From positions 62,001-126,000 of the forward strand of contig CAUYLG010070691.1 in the NCBI GenBank assembly GCA_963573385.1: 64,000 nt of DNA. The letters run 5' to 3'. The DNA is from Cacajao melanocephalus (Eukaryota > Chordata > Mammalia > Primates > Pitheciidae). Made by a program: the position numbers and the translations under genes. The notes beneath the pieces are model-generated. The model was not told the origin of the DNA. It ran no database searches and saw only the letters and a program-made list of their open reading frames with translations. Position 1 is the first letter of the stretch, and each line of letters begins with the position of its first letter. Below are positions 1 through 10,484 of the stretch, piece by piece.

Positions 1-480
1 AGCAGGTGAAGAGGACCCCGCCATGATCATCACTGAGAAGGGAGTGCGATGGACCCCCTGAAAATGAAGGTTAAGAGGACTGTGTTGTCAAGTAAAACAG
101 TGAGTCAGTAAGTCATTGGTACCCGCTGAGAATTACCAAGTTCAGGGAAGAATTGTTCAGGCTGAGGTTTCATCGTAGGACAACAGTTATCAGCTCAACA
201 GATAAAAGTATTGAAACAGTTGCTGAAGGCTAGCAGAACCTCGGTTTCGCCAGCTCAATTAAAGGACCTAATGCAAACTGTTGTTTCCCAAAGTCCATGG
301 TTCCCGGCAGAAAGTACGCTAGACGTGAAGCTCTGGGAGCAAGTAGGAAGAAAAACAGCATCATGCTCAAATGCAACAGTTTCCAGCAACAGTATCACTG
401 GGCCAAAATAACAAAGAAGAAATTGAAGTTTTGCCTGAGCTCCCTCCTCCAATAGACAGGCAAGCGGCTTTATAAGAGGA
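1..480 (+). pseudogene. Class II endogenous retrovirus remnant (gag matrix region)
   Basis: An open frame at 211-411 contains a PWFP motif followed within a few residues by TLDVK and a W-E-x-x-G stretch. This arrangement is typical of the N-terminal matrix domain of betaretrovirus-like (HERV-K class) gag. The frame stops after 66 codons and no capsid, protease or polymerase follows, so this is a fragment truncated by the window edge and by decay. It cannot make a working gag protein. Sequence before 211 fits a retroviral leader or gag start but is not diagnostic. The subfamily cannot be named. An unrelated chance frame is possible, because only one short motif block supports the call. Confidence 0.5.
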
Positions 481-992
481 GTGTTTATCCTGCCTGGTAG
501 TGCAAAATTGACAAGGCAATCAGGTACGTAATAAGATAAGGAAAAACATTAAAAACCAAAGCCACTCGACAGCAAAAAAAGCTCACAAGCCCAGAGGCAC
601 CAAACACTCCCAGGAACTTGGCCTGCACGGTGGCATTGGTGACAGAGAGCCAGTTTCAGTGCGCTGGAGTTGGCCTGCTGCGGAGGGGCAGGAGGCACTT
701 GTGAGAATGTCCGCCTGGCGGTGGGGGCAGACGGAGCAGCACAGATGAACACTGCTGCAGGCAAAGAGTGACAAGGCAAAAGCAGTCACTGCCCGGGACC
801 CCCGCTGCCGCGCTCCAGCTCCACAGGCGGCCCACAGCGAGGTTTGTCTGTTCCTTGTTTACAAGCTCTGCTAAGATGTAAGTAAAATTTAAGAATTTGT
901 AAGAACTTTTTTCTGATAATGGCCACTGTTGTTATTCTAACCCTTCCTATAATGTAGCCATCTTAAAATCCTTTTAGGTAGAACAAGGACCT
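481..992. other. Unassigned sequence
   Basis: No recognisable repeat or exon. The middle (about 640-840) is richer in G+C and CpG than its surroundings. It may be a continuation of the upstream retroviral remnant, but no motif supports that. Confidence 0.4.
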
Positions 993-1050
993 CACTGCAC
1001 TGTAGCCTGGGGGACAGAGTGAGACTCTGTCTCCAAAAAAAAAGAGACGA
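993..1050 (+). mobile_element. Alu 3' end fragment
   Basis: The sequence has the end of an Alu right arm (CACTGCACTGTAGCCTGGG, then the GACAGAGTGAGACTCTGTCTC block) followed by an A-run. Only the last ~50 bases plus tail are present, so it is a truncated or recombined copy. Confidence 0.72.
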
Positions 1051-1363
1051 GAGAAATATTAGCCAGATGTGATGTGTCTATCTCGACTGAGATTGCTTCA
1101 AGCAAGCCAACTGCAAAAAAAGGACAACTTCAGAAATGGCATGAGGACTGCATGTTCTGTGATAGTGAGGAACCCATACTAACTTTTTGTAATAATGACA
1201 TGGCATTAACAGAGCATGTCTGTTAGATGTAGCTAATGAAGTAGTCTCCTACAGCAGTCCCCAAGGGGGACACGTTCTAAAGCCCTCAGTGAATGCTGGA
1301 AACCATGGCTAGTGCTGAATCTACTGCCATTGGTTGGAAGATACTTCTATTTATATCTTCCAC

Positions 1364-1585
1364 CTACAAATTTAATGCCTTATTCATCTTAACTAAGAAC
1401 TTACCACACACTGTGGCCGTAACTTTTGCAATTTGAGGTGCAACAGCAATACTAGCACAAATTTCTTTTTCATTGTTCACAATTTCATGAATAGAAGATT
1501 CATTCTTACAGTGGATATTAACAACCTCATCATATGATTTTTTTCTTTGCTTATTAAGCTGAGAACTTTCATCTTTTCTCTTCAA
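1364..1585 (-). pseudogene. Tigger transposase DNA-binding-domain remnant
   Basis: A 73-codon minus-strand frame has the pattern SSIHEIV-N-EKEI followed by VAPQ-AKVTATV and VKMNKALNL. This matches the region between the first and second helix-turn-helix of pogo/Tigger (CENP-B-like) transposases. The catalytic DDE domain is absent because the element is internally deleted. It once bound the transposon ends in the nucleus; as it stands it is a dead fragment inside the Tigger element. Confidence 0.6.
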
Positions 1586-1699
1586 GGAAGCACTTTATGG
1601 CTTCTCTTTGGCATATCCAAACTGCCAGCGTCACTACTTTTGAACTTTGGGGTCATGGAGTCAAATAAGAATTATACTTGAACACAAGCACTGTGATAC

Positions 1700-2267
1700 T
1701 GAGACAAAATAATGCAGTGAGAAATAATACAGTGTGGTCACAGAAGAACAGAACATCCCAGCAGCAGTTTCACATCATGAGCGAAAGCAAACTTGAAATC
1801 GATGCAGGTGCTGTGAGCTGATAAGACCCTGAAATACCAGGATGTGGACCAGCCGGCTAAGACCAGCTGGATCCAACATGGCACTGACTTTGACCCAGGT
1901 TTCCCCTAGGATCTCATTAACAACTCATTAACATAGTAAACCACACAACCATCAACCCCATGACAATTCCAGGAACACCCATATTTGGTGTGAGAAGCCT
2001 CTACGTTTTCTCCAGCAATACTGTACCACTTGATTAAAGAAACCCATAAAGATAAAAGCCCCAAACCCCATGGCATGACTGTCTCTTGAGTATGCCACAC
2101 TCACCTTTCTTGAGTGTGTACTTTTTGCTTTGTGATAAATCTCTGTACTTTCACTGTATCCTGATTCATTCTTGAATGATTTCTCATGATGCTGTCAAGA
2201 CCCTGGACACAGGCAGGGGATGACGTCCCATAGGCATTTGGGGACCTCCCCTGGCCCGCTGGTATCA
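1700..2267 (+). mobile_element. Solo ERV LTR inserted in the Tigger element
   Basis: The segment begins TGAGAC and ends GGTATCA, so it has the TG...CA ends of an LTR. It is flanked by a perfect 4-bp direct repeat, ATAC, at 1696-1699 and 2268-2271. A 4-bp duplication is typical of class I (ERV1) elements. Near 2130-2150 there is a degraded polyadenylation signal (GATAAATC) in the usual LTR R-region position, setting the plus orientation. Length is 568 bp. The family is not identified. Excising it restores an uninterrupted Tigger sequence, which independently supports both boundaries. Confidence 0.75.
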
Positions 2268-2784
2268 ATACTGTGACCGTTGATTTGATAACTATACTTA
2301 AGTGACTAATGGGTGGACAGCGTGTACATGGTGGATACCCTGGAGAAAGGGACAATTTGCATCCTGGGTGGGACGGAGCTGGATGGTAAGAGACTTCATC
2401 ATGCTACTCAGAGTGGTGCCCAATTTAAAGGTTATGAATTGTGTATTTCTGGAATTTTCTGTTTAGCATTTTTGGGCCAAGGTTGACTGAATGTAAGTGA
2501 AACTGCAGAATGCGAAACCTGAATTAGGGGAGATGACTCCATTTATAGGAAAATCCACACAATGTGACATTTACTTTCTAGTATTCTTTAACAAATATGA
2601 GAGAAGAGATACATGCAGCCAAAATAGAAGAAAGTTGATGCTGAATAACTGGCATGTGAGGTTTCATTGCACTCTTTTATCCATGAAAAATAGAACTAAA
2701 GCCTCTGTTTAGCCAATGAAATAACTAGTTTGATGCTCAAAAAGTTTATCAAAATAAAACACAGGTAGGCCCCAAAACAGCAGT

Positions 2785-2910
2785 ACCCGCGATCCTAGGC
2801 CCTGGGTTCAGACTCTGTCTTGTACTCATATGCTGGAAGACTATGATCCCACGACGTAATGCAAGCCCTTTCCAGATCTCAGGCCCCTTATCTGCGAACT
2901 GTGGAGAATG
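2785..2910 (+). mobile_element. Probable MIR
   Basis: The order CCTGGGTTCAGACTCTG, then a GCAAGCCCTTTCC-like stretch, then CTCAGGCCCCTTATCTG resembles the MIR core (tRNA-like part, 'leave accumulation' region and CTCAGTTTCCTCATCTG block). Divergence is high. Confidence 0.4.
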
Positions 2911-2968
2911 TGGATGGGACTCCCCACTTCATATAGTTCAGTGGTACTGAAGACGGCATGTAACTGTA

Positions 2969-3308
2969 TGTTATGGTCTGAACGTCTGCGTCTCCCCCCA
3001 GATTCATATGTTGAAGTCCTAATCCCCAGTGGGATGGTATTTGAAGGTGGGGCCTTTGGGAGGTTAATGAGGTAAGGAGAGTGGAGGCCTCCAGATGGGA
3101 TTAGTGCCCTCATAACCAGAGACATGAAAGATGATGTTTCTCCCTTTGTGTGAGGACCCAGGCAGGGTGCACATGTGCAGGCCAGGAAGAGGCCCTCACC
3201 AGACACTGGATCTGCTGACACCCAGCGGGTACTTCCCAGCCTCCAGAACGGTGAGAAATGCATGTTGGTGGTCTTTGGGTTTTTGTTAGGCCCAGATGAC
3301 TAAGACTA
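2969..3308 (+). mobile_element. MaLR LTR (MLT1-like)
   Basis: It starts TGTTATGGTCTGAA and contains ATTCATATGTTGAAG, GTGGGGCCTTTGGG, CTCACCAGACACTG and CCAGCCTCCAGAAC in the right order, ending GACTAAGACTA. These are the landmark blocks of ERVL-MaLR LTRs in sense orientation. Essentially full length (about 340 bp), solo, with no coding content. Confidence 0.9.
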
Positions 3309-4749
3309 TATAAAATGCACAGCGGTATTCCAGGCCAGTCACTGCTGAGTTGATGTTAACTGTAGTTCTCATTGTGCCGCCAAAAAAATAGAAAAATGAC
3401 ATCCCTTCCTCAAAATACCATATTAAAAAGTTCTCCCTTTTCACTGGGCTCTCTGGAAAGCTCTCCCTCTATGGGTCTCCAGCCCTTGGCTGCTAAAGAC
3501 GGTGATGGGGAGGCTTGGAGAGCAGCCGTCACCGCACTGTCACCATGCTTACCCTTGGGGTCCCCTCCAGTTCTCTCTGCCACTTCCCTCCTCTCTCTGT
3601 GCTTTCAACCGGGATACAACAGTTTAAGAGGAGCAGCAGCCTCACAGTAAAATTACGTTGTACACAGCCTTTTGTCTAGAGAAGAGGGCTATTTTTTTTC
3701 AGTGATGAGTGTTAAGAGGTAGCTTCCCAGTCTGTTGCATTTGACCTACTTTGAGAAATGTTTAGAAGGAAAAGAGGACAAGTGTTGATTTAAAAGATGT
3801 AACATGAAGCTGTTTCAAATTTATGTTTGTTTCTGTGCAATAAGAAGTAAATTCTGCTTTGGAAAGTGGGATCATTTTCTTGCCTGTAGTTGTTGACGTG
3901 TCCAAGTATAATCATAATTTTAATGATGCTATGAACAATGCTATTTTCCCCATGCAAATGTCACACAAACGTTCCAGGGCTTGGAACTGACTCAGGGAAT
4001 CGTCAGTTACAAATTTACCACTGTTGGGGGTAGACGTTTCTAGAGATTAAGACACACTGTGGATTACACTGAATATTCTGTGGTCTTCTAGGAAATACTG
4101 TAGCGTCTGCTGCTGGGTCACAGCCCTTCGCCCACTGTTTAGAAGCTATGCCAGACTCTTTAACCTTCTTCAGAGATTTCTCAGCTCAGTGCAGTCCAGC
4201 ATTCAATGTTTTTTGTTATGAAATAAGGGGCCTTGAATTGAAGCCTACAGGTTGTTTAGCCTCAGCTCCTTGTTTACCAGGTTTCTAGGTATTAAGCAAG
4301 CCACTCAATCTTTTGGGGCTTTATCTTTTCAAAACATAACGAGATGGTCTACAACAGTGTTTCTGAAACACTGGGTCTTTAGAATCGGTGAGGCGGATGA
4401 TGTCCAGCATTTTAAAATGAAATGCAGTAGAACAGAACAGAACATATGAGAAGGCATCATGCAGAGTGCCAGTAAATTTGATTTTGTATCATTTTCAGTA
4501 TGTGTTTATAACTGTAAGTATCCTTGTTCTGGAATGGAAAATGTATTTCTCAGGGAGACTTGGTGTGAGCCGTTGGAAGTGACTACCTAGAGGTGAATTT
4601 GCAAACTCAGTGCCTGCAGGAGCAGGGAGGATACATGAGAGAGGTCCTGGGTGACTGGAATGAGGAGTAAGCCATGCCCTAGGCAAGGCAGTGTCCCTCC
4701 TCCCCAGCAAGAATCTGCCTATGGCCACCAAATCATCTGGGCTTTGAAA
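3309..4749. other. Unassigned intergenic sequence, one possible MIR
   Basis: No gene or clear repeat over most of the interval. Around 4235-4350 the order TAAGCAAGCCACTCAATC then TTTATCTTTTC resembles a MIR core, but weakly. A segment beginning near 4355 (CAGTGTTTCTGAAAC) looks like the end of a hAT-type MER element but has no second end that I can see. Confidence 0.45.
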
Positions 4750-4760
4750 AAGAGGCAGAC

Positions 4761-5530
4761 TATTGGTGGGAGTGTAAATTAGTTCAGCCACTGTGGAAGA
4801 CAGTGCGGTGATTCCTCAAGGATCTATTTTTATTTATTTACTTTTTTTTATTTATTATTTTTTTTTTGAAAGAAAGAAAAAGAGAGGAAAGAAAGTGAGA
4901 GTGAAAGAAAGAAAGAAAAAGAATGTATGAGAGAAAGAAAGAGGAAGAAAAAGAGGGAGCAAGGATCTAAAAATAGAAATTCCATTTGACACAGCAATCC
5001 CATTACTGGGTATATATTGAATGGATTATAAACCGTTCTATTATAAGGACACATGCACACGTATGTTCATAGCAGCACTGTTTACAATAGCAAAGACCTG
5101 GAACCAACCCAAATGCCCATCGATAATAGACTGGACAAGGAAAATGTGGCACATATACACCATGGAATACTATGCAGCCATAAAAAACGATGAGTTCGTG
5201 TCCTTTGTAGGGACATGGATGAAGCTGGAAACCATCATTCTCAGCAAACTAACACAAACACTGCATGTTCTCACTCATAGGTGGGTGTTGAACAATGAGA
5301 ACACATGGATACAGGGAGCGGAGCATCACACACTGGGGGCAGTTGGGGGAGCCGGGGAGGGACAGTGGCAGTAGGGGAGGGTGGGGAGGGATAACGTGGG
5401 AAGAAATGCCAGATATAGGTGATGGGGGGATGGAGGCAGCAAACCACCTTGCCATGTATGTACCTATGCAACAACCCTGCATGATCTGCACATGTACCCC
5501 AGAACCTAAAGTACAATAAAAAAAAAAAAA
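4761..5530 (+). mobile_element. 5'-truncated primate L1 (L1PA/PB type) 3' end
   Basis: It carries the C-terminal end of LINE-1 ORF2 (reading through MEYYAAIKNDEF and GTWMKLETI) and the G-rich 3' UTR, ending in an A-run. An 11-bp duplication AAGAGGCAGAC flanks it (4750-4760 and 5538-5548), the signature of target-primed reverse transcription. About 635 bp are L1; the rest is a nested insertion at 4827-4959. ORF2 is a fragment without endonuclease or reverse transcriptase, so the copy is immobile. Confidence 0.95.
4827..4959 (-). mobile_element. Small retroposed insert inside the L1 (A tail plus CT-rich body)
   Basis: The L1 reading is interrupted by 133 bp. A 10-bp direct repeat, CAAGGATCTA, lies at 4817-4826 and 4960-4969, while the L1 consensus has it once. 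The insert is T-rich at its left end and GAAA/GAGA-rich to the right. On the minus strand that is a CT-rich body ending in an A-rich tail, as expected for an L1-mediated insertion in antisense. The source transcript is unknown. Simple-sequence growth may have enlarged it, but microsatellite slippage alone would not duplicate the unique 10-mer. Confidence 0.6.
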
Positions 5531-5548
5531 GAAGAAGAAGAGGCAGAC

Positions 5549-5984
5549 ATAGGGAATTCTGTACAAAATCTCTTGGCTTTTAAATGTTGGCCATTGACCT
5601 GTCTTTTAAAAAACAAGGAAAGCGTGTCTTTGGGATGGAGGCTGCATTGTGTGGCATCAGCCAGCAGAAAGGAAAGGTTTTCCAATCATGTTCCCTGAGG
5701 GAAAGCAGACAGGCTGGTAGCAAGGGGTTAGTTACACAGAGACCTCAGGCTTGTATCTATTTTCGTGTTACTTTGCAGGATTTCGGTTTCTTTAAAAATG
5801 TGAAAACACAGGTCTAGACGTGCTTACACATTACTCTCTTTAGTAAGTCTCCAAACAGTGTCACTGATCCTTGGTCCCATCAAGTGGGAGAAAAATGGGC
5901 TCTGCTGAAGCAAGTGGGCTGATGTGGCAAGGTGAGGAATGTAAGGTTATTCTTGTAAGGATATTGCCGAGTTTAAAATGAGGA
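5549..5984. other. Unassigned intergenic sequence
   Basis: No repeat family or exon recognised. The longest frame (5584-5817, plus) resembles nothing I know and is likely chance. Confidence 0.4.
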
Positions 5985-6620
5985 AACTGAGGCCAGCACG
6001 AGACAAATTAAATTCCAGTTTATTCAGCTCTCAGGCGAGGTTCTGTGGTCCTGGGGGAGGGAGAGAGAGAGAGGGGCCAGAGAAGTCATGCCCGGCCATT
6101 CTAGGCGTGGGGTTTTATAGGGGGTGAGGGCAATAGATTGGTCAGTGGGGGAACAAAGCATGGGCAACTGCATTGGTCATAGAGAGACTGGACCTGGACT
6201 TGGCAAGTTGCCATTGGTAGTCCAGTGGGGCTATTGAAATGTGGGCAGGAGAAGGTAAAAGATTGATTGGTGAGGAAACAAAGCATGGGCACCTGTATTG
6301 GCCAGAGAGAGAGAGACTGGACCCGGACTTGGCGAGCTGCCATTGGTCAGGCTCTCCGCAGGATTTTTGAATTTTGGGCTGAGAGCATGATTTAGTGCTG
6401 AGGGTGGGGCTAGGGGTGGAATGCAGGAGTGGGTGTGGGGAGCCCACGTGGAGAAGGCAGGCACTGAGTGGGACGTCCGGCCTCCTGATAACAGTGTTAT
6501 CAGGTGTGGAGGGGGTGGGTATTGTCCAGCCGGCTCCCGGTGAGGCTATCGGCCTTACAAGGCCCCCCGGCCCTCGCCCGTCAGCTGAGTGAGGCAGCAG
6601 CTTGATCACCCTTGATTTGT
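5985..6620 (-). mobile_element. ERV LTR (family not identified), minus strand
   Basis: Read on the minus strand, a GC-rich upstream part is followed by six CCAAT boxes, a TATAAAA box, a CT-rich stretch and an AATAAA signal (complement of TTTATT at 6019-6024), then a short tail. This order is that of U3, R and U5 of a retroviral LTR. The left boundary near 5980-5990 and the right near 6610-6625 are estimates, because no target duplication was found. No internal retroviral sequence adjoins it, so it appears to be solo. Confidence 0.65.
6113..6346 (-). promoter_or_regulatory. Tandem CCAAT-box / TATA promoter of the LTR
   Basis: ATTGG (CCAAT on the minus strand) occurs at 6137, 6172, 6213, 6266, 6297 and 6342, and TATAAAA lies at 6113-6119. 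The six boxes fall in two similar copies of a ~100-bp unit starting near 6122 and 6248. CCAAT boxes are the binding sites of NF-Y. Transcription would run toward lower coordinates, starting near 6085. Activity today is unknown. Confidence 0.5.
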
Positions 6621-6814
6621 GCAGGCCAGGAATGGTCACGGGCTCTGAGCACGGGGCATGTGCCTTCCTACGCCCTCTGAGGTTTACTGCCTTGGTAGTT
6701 GTGAAAATTAAGCTATTTATAAGGACTTACCTATTCATTAATTCATTAATTGTTAGCTTTGTACAATTTTAATAATCCCCAAGATTAAAAAAGTTCATGC
6801 AAATTTAAAGGAGT

Positions 6815-7651
6815 GCTCACACAGAATGAGATAGTATTTCCAAATCATATATCTGATAAGATACTTTCACCTGGAATATATAAAGAACATTCACACACCA
6901 ACAATATAAAGACAAATAGTCCATTTAAAAATGGGCAAATAATTTCAATAGTTTTTTAAAGGAAGATATACAAATGGGCAAAAAGTGCGTGAAGAAATGT
7001 TGAGCATCATTAGCCACCAGGAGATGCAAATCAATAGTACAACACACCACTTCATACCTGCTGGGATGGCTAGAATTTTTATAGGGAAAATACAGAGTTT
7101 GAGACGTTGCGGAAAACTGGAACCCTCACACGGTGCTGGTCACAGTGCAAAATGGTGAAGCCACTTTGGAAAGCTGTTTCACAGTTCTCTAAAATGTTAA
7201 ATGCAGACTCACCACAGGACCCAACAATTCCACTCCTACGTGTACACAATCACACCAAAACTTGTACATGAAAGTTTATAGCAGCAATAGTCATAAGAGC
7301 CAAAAAGTGAAAATAACCCTATAGGTACCAATGGAAGAATGAATTTTAAAAGTCACATACTTTATGATTTAATTTATATTAAATGTCTAGAATAGGCAAG
7401 TCTAGAGGAGCGGAAAATAGATTAGTGATTGCCTAAGACTGGGAGGAAGGGGATAAGGAGTAACTGCTTAATGGGTACAGGGTTTCGTTTTGGGGTGATG
7501 ACAATGTTATAAAATTAGGAAGTGATAATGGTTGAACAATTCCATGAATATACTAAACACCACTGAACTGTATACTTTCATACCCAGGTATAAAATTGCT
7601 GCATGTTATGACATGTGAAATATATCTTAATAAAGTAGTCATTTAAAAAAA
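6815..7651 (+). mobile_element. Old L1 3' end (L1MA/L1MB type)
   Basis: A decayed ORF2 C-terminal region is followed by a 3' UTR with the GGGGATAAGGAGTAACTGCTTAATGGGTACAG-like block and an end resembling TATATCTTAATAAAG. There is an internal deletion near 7343, where sequence jumps from a GAATGAAT motif to the late 3' UTR. ORF2 is broken by many stops. Older than the L1 at 4761. Confidence 0.9.
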
Positions 7652-8639
7652 CCTGGAGTACCATGAAAATGCAGGGTGCTGGTGCTCCTACAGCTGTTTA
7701 GGGGGCCACAATGCATGGGTGACACCAGCTCTGTCTCTCATTTGCACACTCACACACTCACTCATGTGTGACATGAACAAGAATGCCCTGTGGGAGGGGA
7801 ACTTGGGTTTTCTGGTCCTGTCTGAACTGAGCCGAATCCCTGAGAGAAGAGCAAAGAGGGAAGTTGGAGTGATGAAGTGAACATCTAGCTTTAAAGAGCA
7901 ACAGAACAGCTGTCAGCCTCCCTCTACACAGTGTTGCTAAGTTGTCAAACTTTTCATGGCACTCCCAAAGGAGCAGTGTCTGTATTCAGCTCCGTGTATA
8001 CAGGAGAAGGCACAGCTGTGAAACGGACACACCTCTGACCTCTAATCCTAAGCATGGCCACAGCACACCCCACAGAAGAAGGTGCTAGGGAGGCCACTGG
8101 GAAAGGGGCAGGGCTGGTCACATAGCATGGTTTCAATATCTGACTTTTGCAAATTATGCTAGGGCCTCTCCCAGGGTCTTGGAATCAGCCAAGTGAATGA
8201 GGGCCAGAGAGTTTCAGCTTTCATCTTCACAGTTGTCTGCTTCTGGCTCACTATTAAAGTCAAGATCCATCCTTCACTGATACCAAAAAATAACACAAAT
8301 AATTTTAAAGAAAAATTGGAATTTGGATTGACATATTTGCATACCAAATTAGTGATAGGAGGTCAGACATCTTTGCAATATCAAATCTTTCCTGTTAAGA
8401 ATATATGCCTGTCTTAAAGGACTTGTTACACATTCTTCAATAGAATTTTAATAATTTTCTTTATATATATCATGTGTCTTAGAACATATAAGTTTGTGTT
8501 TACTTCCCCTTTTCTAATATAAAGAAGTGGTTTCCATTTACATTTTTATACAGATGTTTGTAATGCAAATAAACTCTGTTAAAACTTACGTATTATTTTT
8601 GAATCAAGCTTGCTTCAAAACATATATTAATTTTAATCA
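7652..8639. other. Unassigned sequence, AT-rich from 8150
   Basis: No repeat or exon recognised. Composition changes from mixed to AT-rich near 8150. Confidence 0.4.
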
Positions 8640-9000
8640 TTTTAGTGGCATGCATTATTTTTTCAAGATATCTGATCACATCATCTGTAAATAATGATAA
8701 TATTAACTTTTACAATATTTGTGGTCATATTTTTACTTCCTTCGTATACCACTAAAGCAGATAGTATTTCTGTTTAATATATATTTAGTGTTTTTATTGA
8801 AATAAGTCACTGAATCATGTTTTTAAAATTTCAATGTGTTTAACAAATTACTTTGAAAGATACTCTAACGTTGCATTATTGTCATCTTTCTGGAATTATA
8901 GTATGCCAGTTTTTGGATAAATGCTGAATTAGGCAGACAGTATATTAATCTTTGCAGATTTAGTAAGATGCTAAATTGTGGCATGCCATGTATTTCATAT
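8640..9000 (-). mobile_element. Possible very old L1 ORF2 remnant
   Basis: Short blocks such as TGATCACATCATCTGTAAA and a GGATAAAT motif occur in the order seen in the complement of L1 ORF2. The match is patchy and the sequence is simply AT-rich elsewhere. Confidence 0.33.
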
Positions 9001-9227
9001 TGCAGCACAAAAGTTATTTAAAAACTCTCTATATCAGGTGATAGGAGAAGTTAACACTGGAATAAAACACATTATTCCAATTTAAACTTTTAATTAGAAT
9101 ATTAATTAGAATAATAAACATTGGTTTCTTAAAAGTTTGGTAGAATTTATCTCTAATACTATATTTAAGACTAAGGACTTGAAATAATATACACAGAATA
9201 TTGTATATTATATATACAGAAATGCAC

Positions 9228-9500
9228 TTTTTATTGAAGTACACTTAGATAATACACAGAAAAGAAGATGAATCAAAAGCATCCAACTGATTTATTTACA
9301 AAGGGTGCTATGTCTACCTACCCAGCTCTCTAGTCAGGAGAACATTATAGACCTCAAAAGCCCTTAGATCCCAACCATCTTAATTACCTCCTCCCAAAAC
9401 ACACAGAAGTCTTACTCTCAGTCACATGAATTGCCCTAAGACAGGAGCCCTCTGGCCTCCTCATTCCTCTGAATCACAATCCTATGCCACAGATAACCAA
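9228..9500 (-). mobile_element. Possible old L1 3' UTR remnant
   Basis: It starts TATTGAAGTACACTTAG and then has an accumulation of CCC-rich stretches, like the complement of medial-age L1 3' UTRs. Family unresolved. Confidence 0.33.
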
Positions 9501-9709
9501 CAGCCTGACTAACCAGTCCCTCCATTTTCAAATATATTGTTCTACGGTTGTTACATATTTCTTTTGCGGTTTTTAAATAAGTATCGTTTCTGTGTTTTTT
9601 CATATTTTAGACATTTCTGTTTTACTTTTCTCTATCAAGTCTGCTGGGGCTGGCTTTTATTTAGTTTCCTTCCAAACCCAGAGTTCTGGTTATCTGTTGG
9701 TTTTGTCCT

Positions 9710-10100
9710 TTGTTTCCATTTTATTAAGTTCTTGGCACTTTTCTAAATGCTTCAGAAACAACACAGATATGGCAAGGTCCCTGCTCTCCTGGGCTTATCC
9801 TCGGGGGACGAGATTGCACACAGGCAGATGCCGAAAAGCTACAGTGCAAGGAGGGAAGGAGTGAGGGGGGTGGGAGTGAGAAGCGGGCTCAGAGGGGAGG
9901 TGATCCAGAAATTCCATATGATAAGACCCGGAAGGAGATGAGGACATCTCCAGGAAACCCTCAAAGGCTGTGAGCAAGGAGCTAAGTGTGCTTCAGGAGG
10001 AACAAGGAAGAGACAACTGAGCAAGGGCAGATGAGGGAAAGGGGTGAATTAGGACAACAGGTTCTGGAAGCAGCAACTGGCCAAGAAGCAAGACAGACAA
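9710..10100 (-). mobile_element. L2 fragment
   Basis: It contains CTTGGCACTTTTCTAAATGCTT followed by GGCAAGGTCCCTGCTCTCCTGGGCTTA, the complement of the L2 3' region. The following AG-rich stretch (up to about 10100) is consistent with further L2. Ancient mammalian LINE, no coding capacity. Confidence 0.6.
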
Positions 10101-10484
10101 TGAGCATGTTCACTGAGAGTCCAACAGTCAGGAAATGAAAATAAAAACAACTAAGGTTCACTTTTCTCGTGAGATGGGCAATTTGTTGTTTTTAAAAAGT
10201 GCATTAACACATATCAAAACATCCAGTTTTGACAAAAGTGGTGAAAAAGGAGTCTCTATACACTGATTTTGGCTCTAGTATTGAATGCAAAATCATGGCA
10301 TGGAATACGGCACTATTAAACTCTTCAGTGTTTGCAAACTGTGAAATTTACTCGACAGAAATACAGTGACAGCAAAAAAAAAAAATTAACTGAAATATAA
10401 AATAAAAACACGCACACATGTGGATTGTTGTGCTATTTCTGACAGCTCGAATGAAGGCAGGAATTCTGCTCCTTTGGTGCAGTG
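10101..10484. other. Unassigned sequence
   Basis: AT-rich, with a short A-run near 10372-10384. Faintly L1-like but with no block I can anchor. Confidence 0.35.

Larger units (their letters stand above)
1252..2541 (-). mobile_element. Tigger7/MER44-type pogo DNA transposon, split by an LTR
   Basis: The left terminus begins CAGCAGTCCCC directly after a TA at 1250-1251, as expected for a Tc1/mariner-pogo element. The right terminus (about 2430-2541) shows the family's long degenerate inverted end, including the ATTTCTGGAATTTTC block and a GGGGAGATGACTCC end. Between them, 1600-1699 and 2268-2420 join into one continuous transposon sequence once the LTR at 1700-2267 is removed. Transposase-like coding remains are on the minus strand and most of the transposase is deleted. 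It is a fossil element of roughly 720 bp without the insertion. Tigger7 versus MER44 cannot be separated by eye because they share ends. Confidence 0.83.

Noticed and set aside
4829..4960. Simple GAAA microsatellite only
   Set aside because: The flanking 10-bp duplication of a unique L1 word requires an insertion event, so it was recorded as an insertion.
5021..5374. L1 ORF2-like frame of 117 codons
   Set aside because: Only the C-terminal end of ORF2 in a 5'-truncated copy; no endonuclease or reverse transcriptase, so not a functional gene.
6142..6639. 165-codon minus frame
   Set aside because: It runs through the U3 of an ERV LTR and its internal tandem duplication, so it is not a gene.
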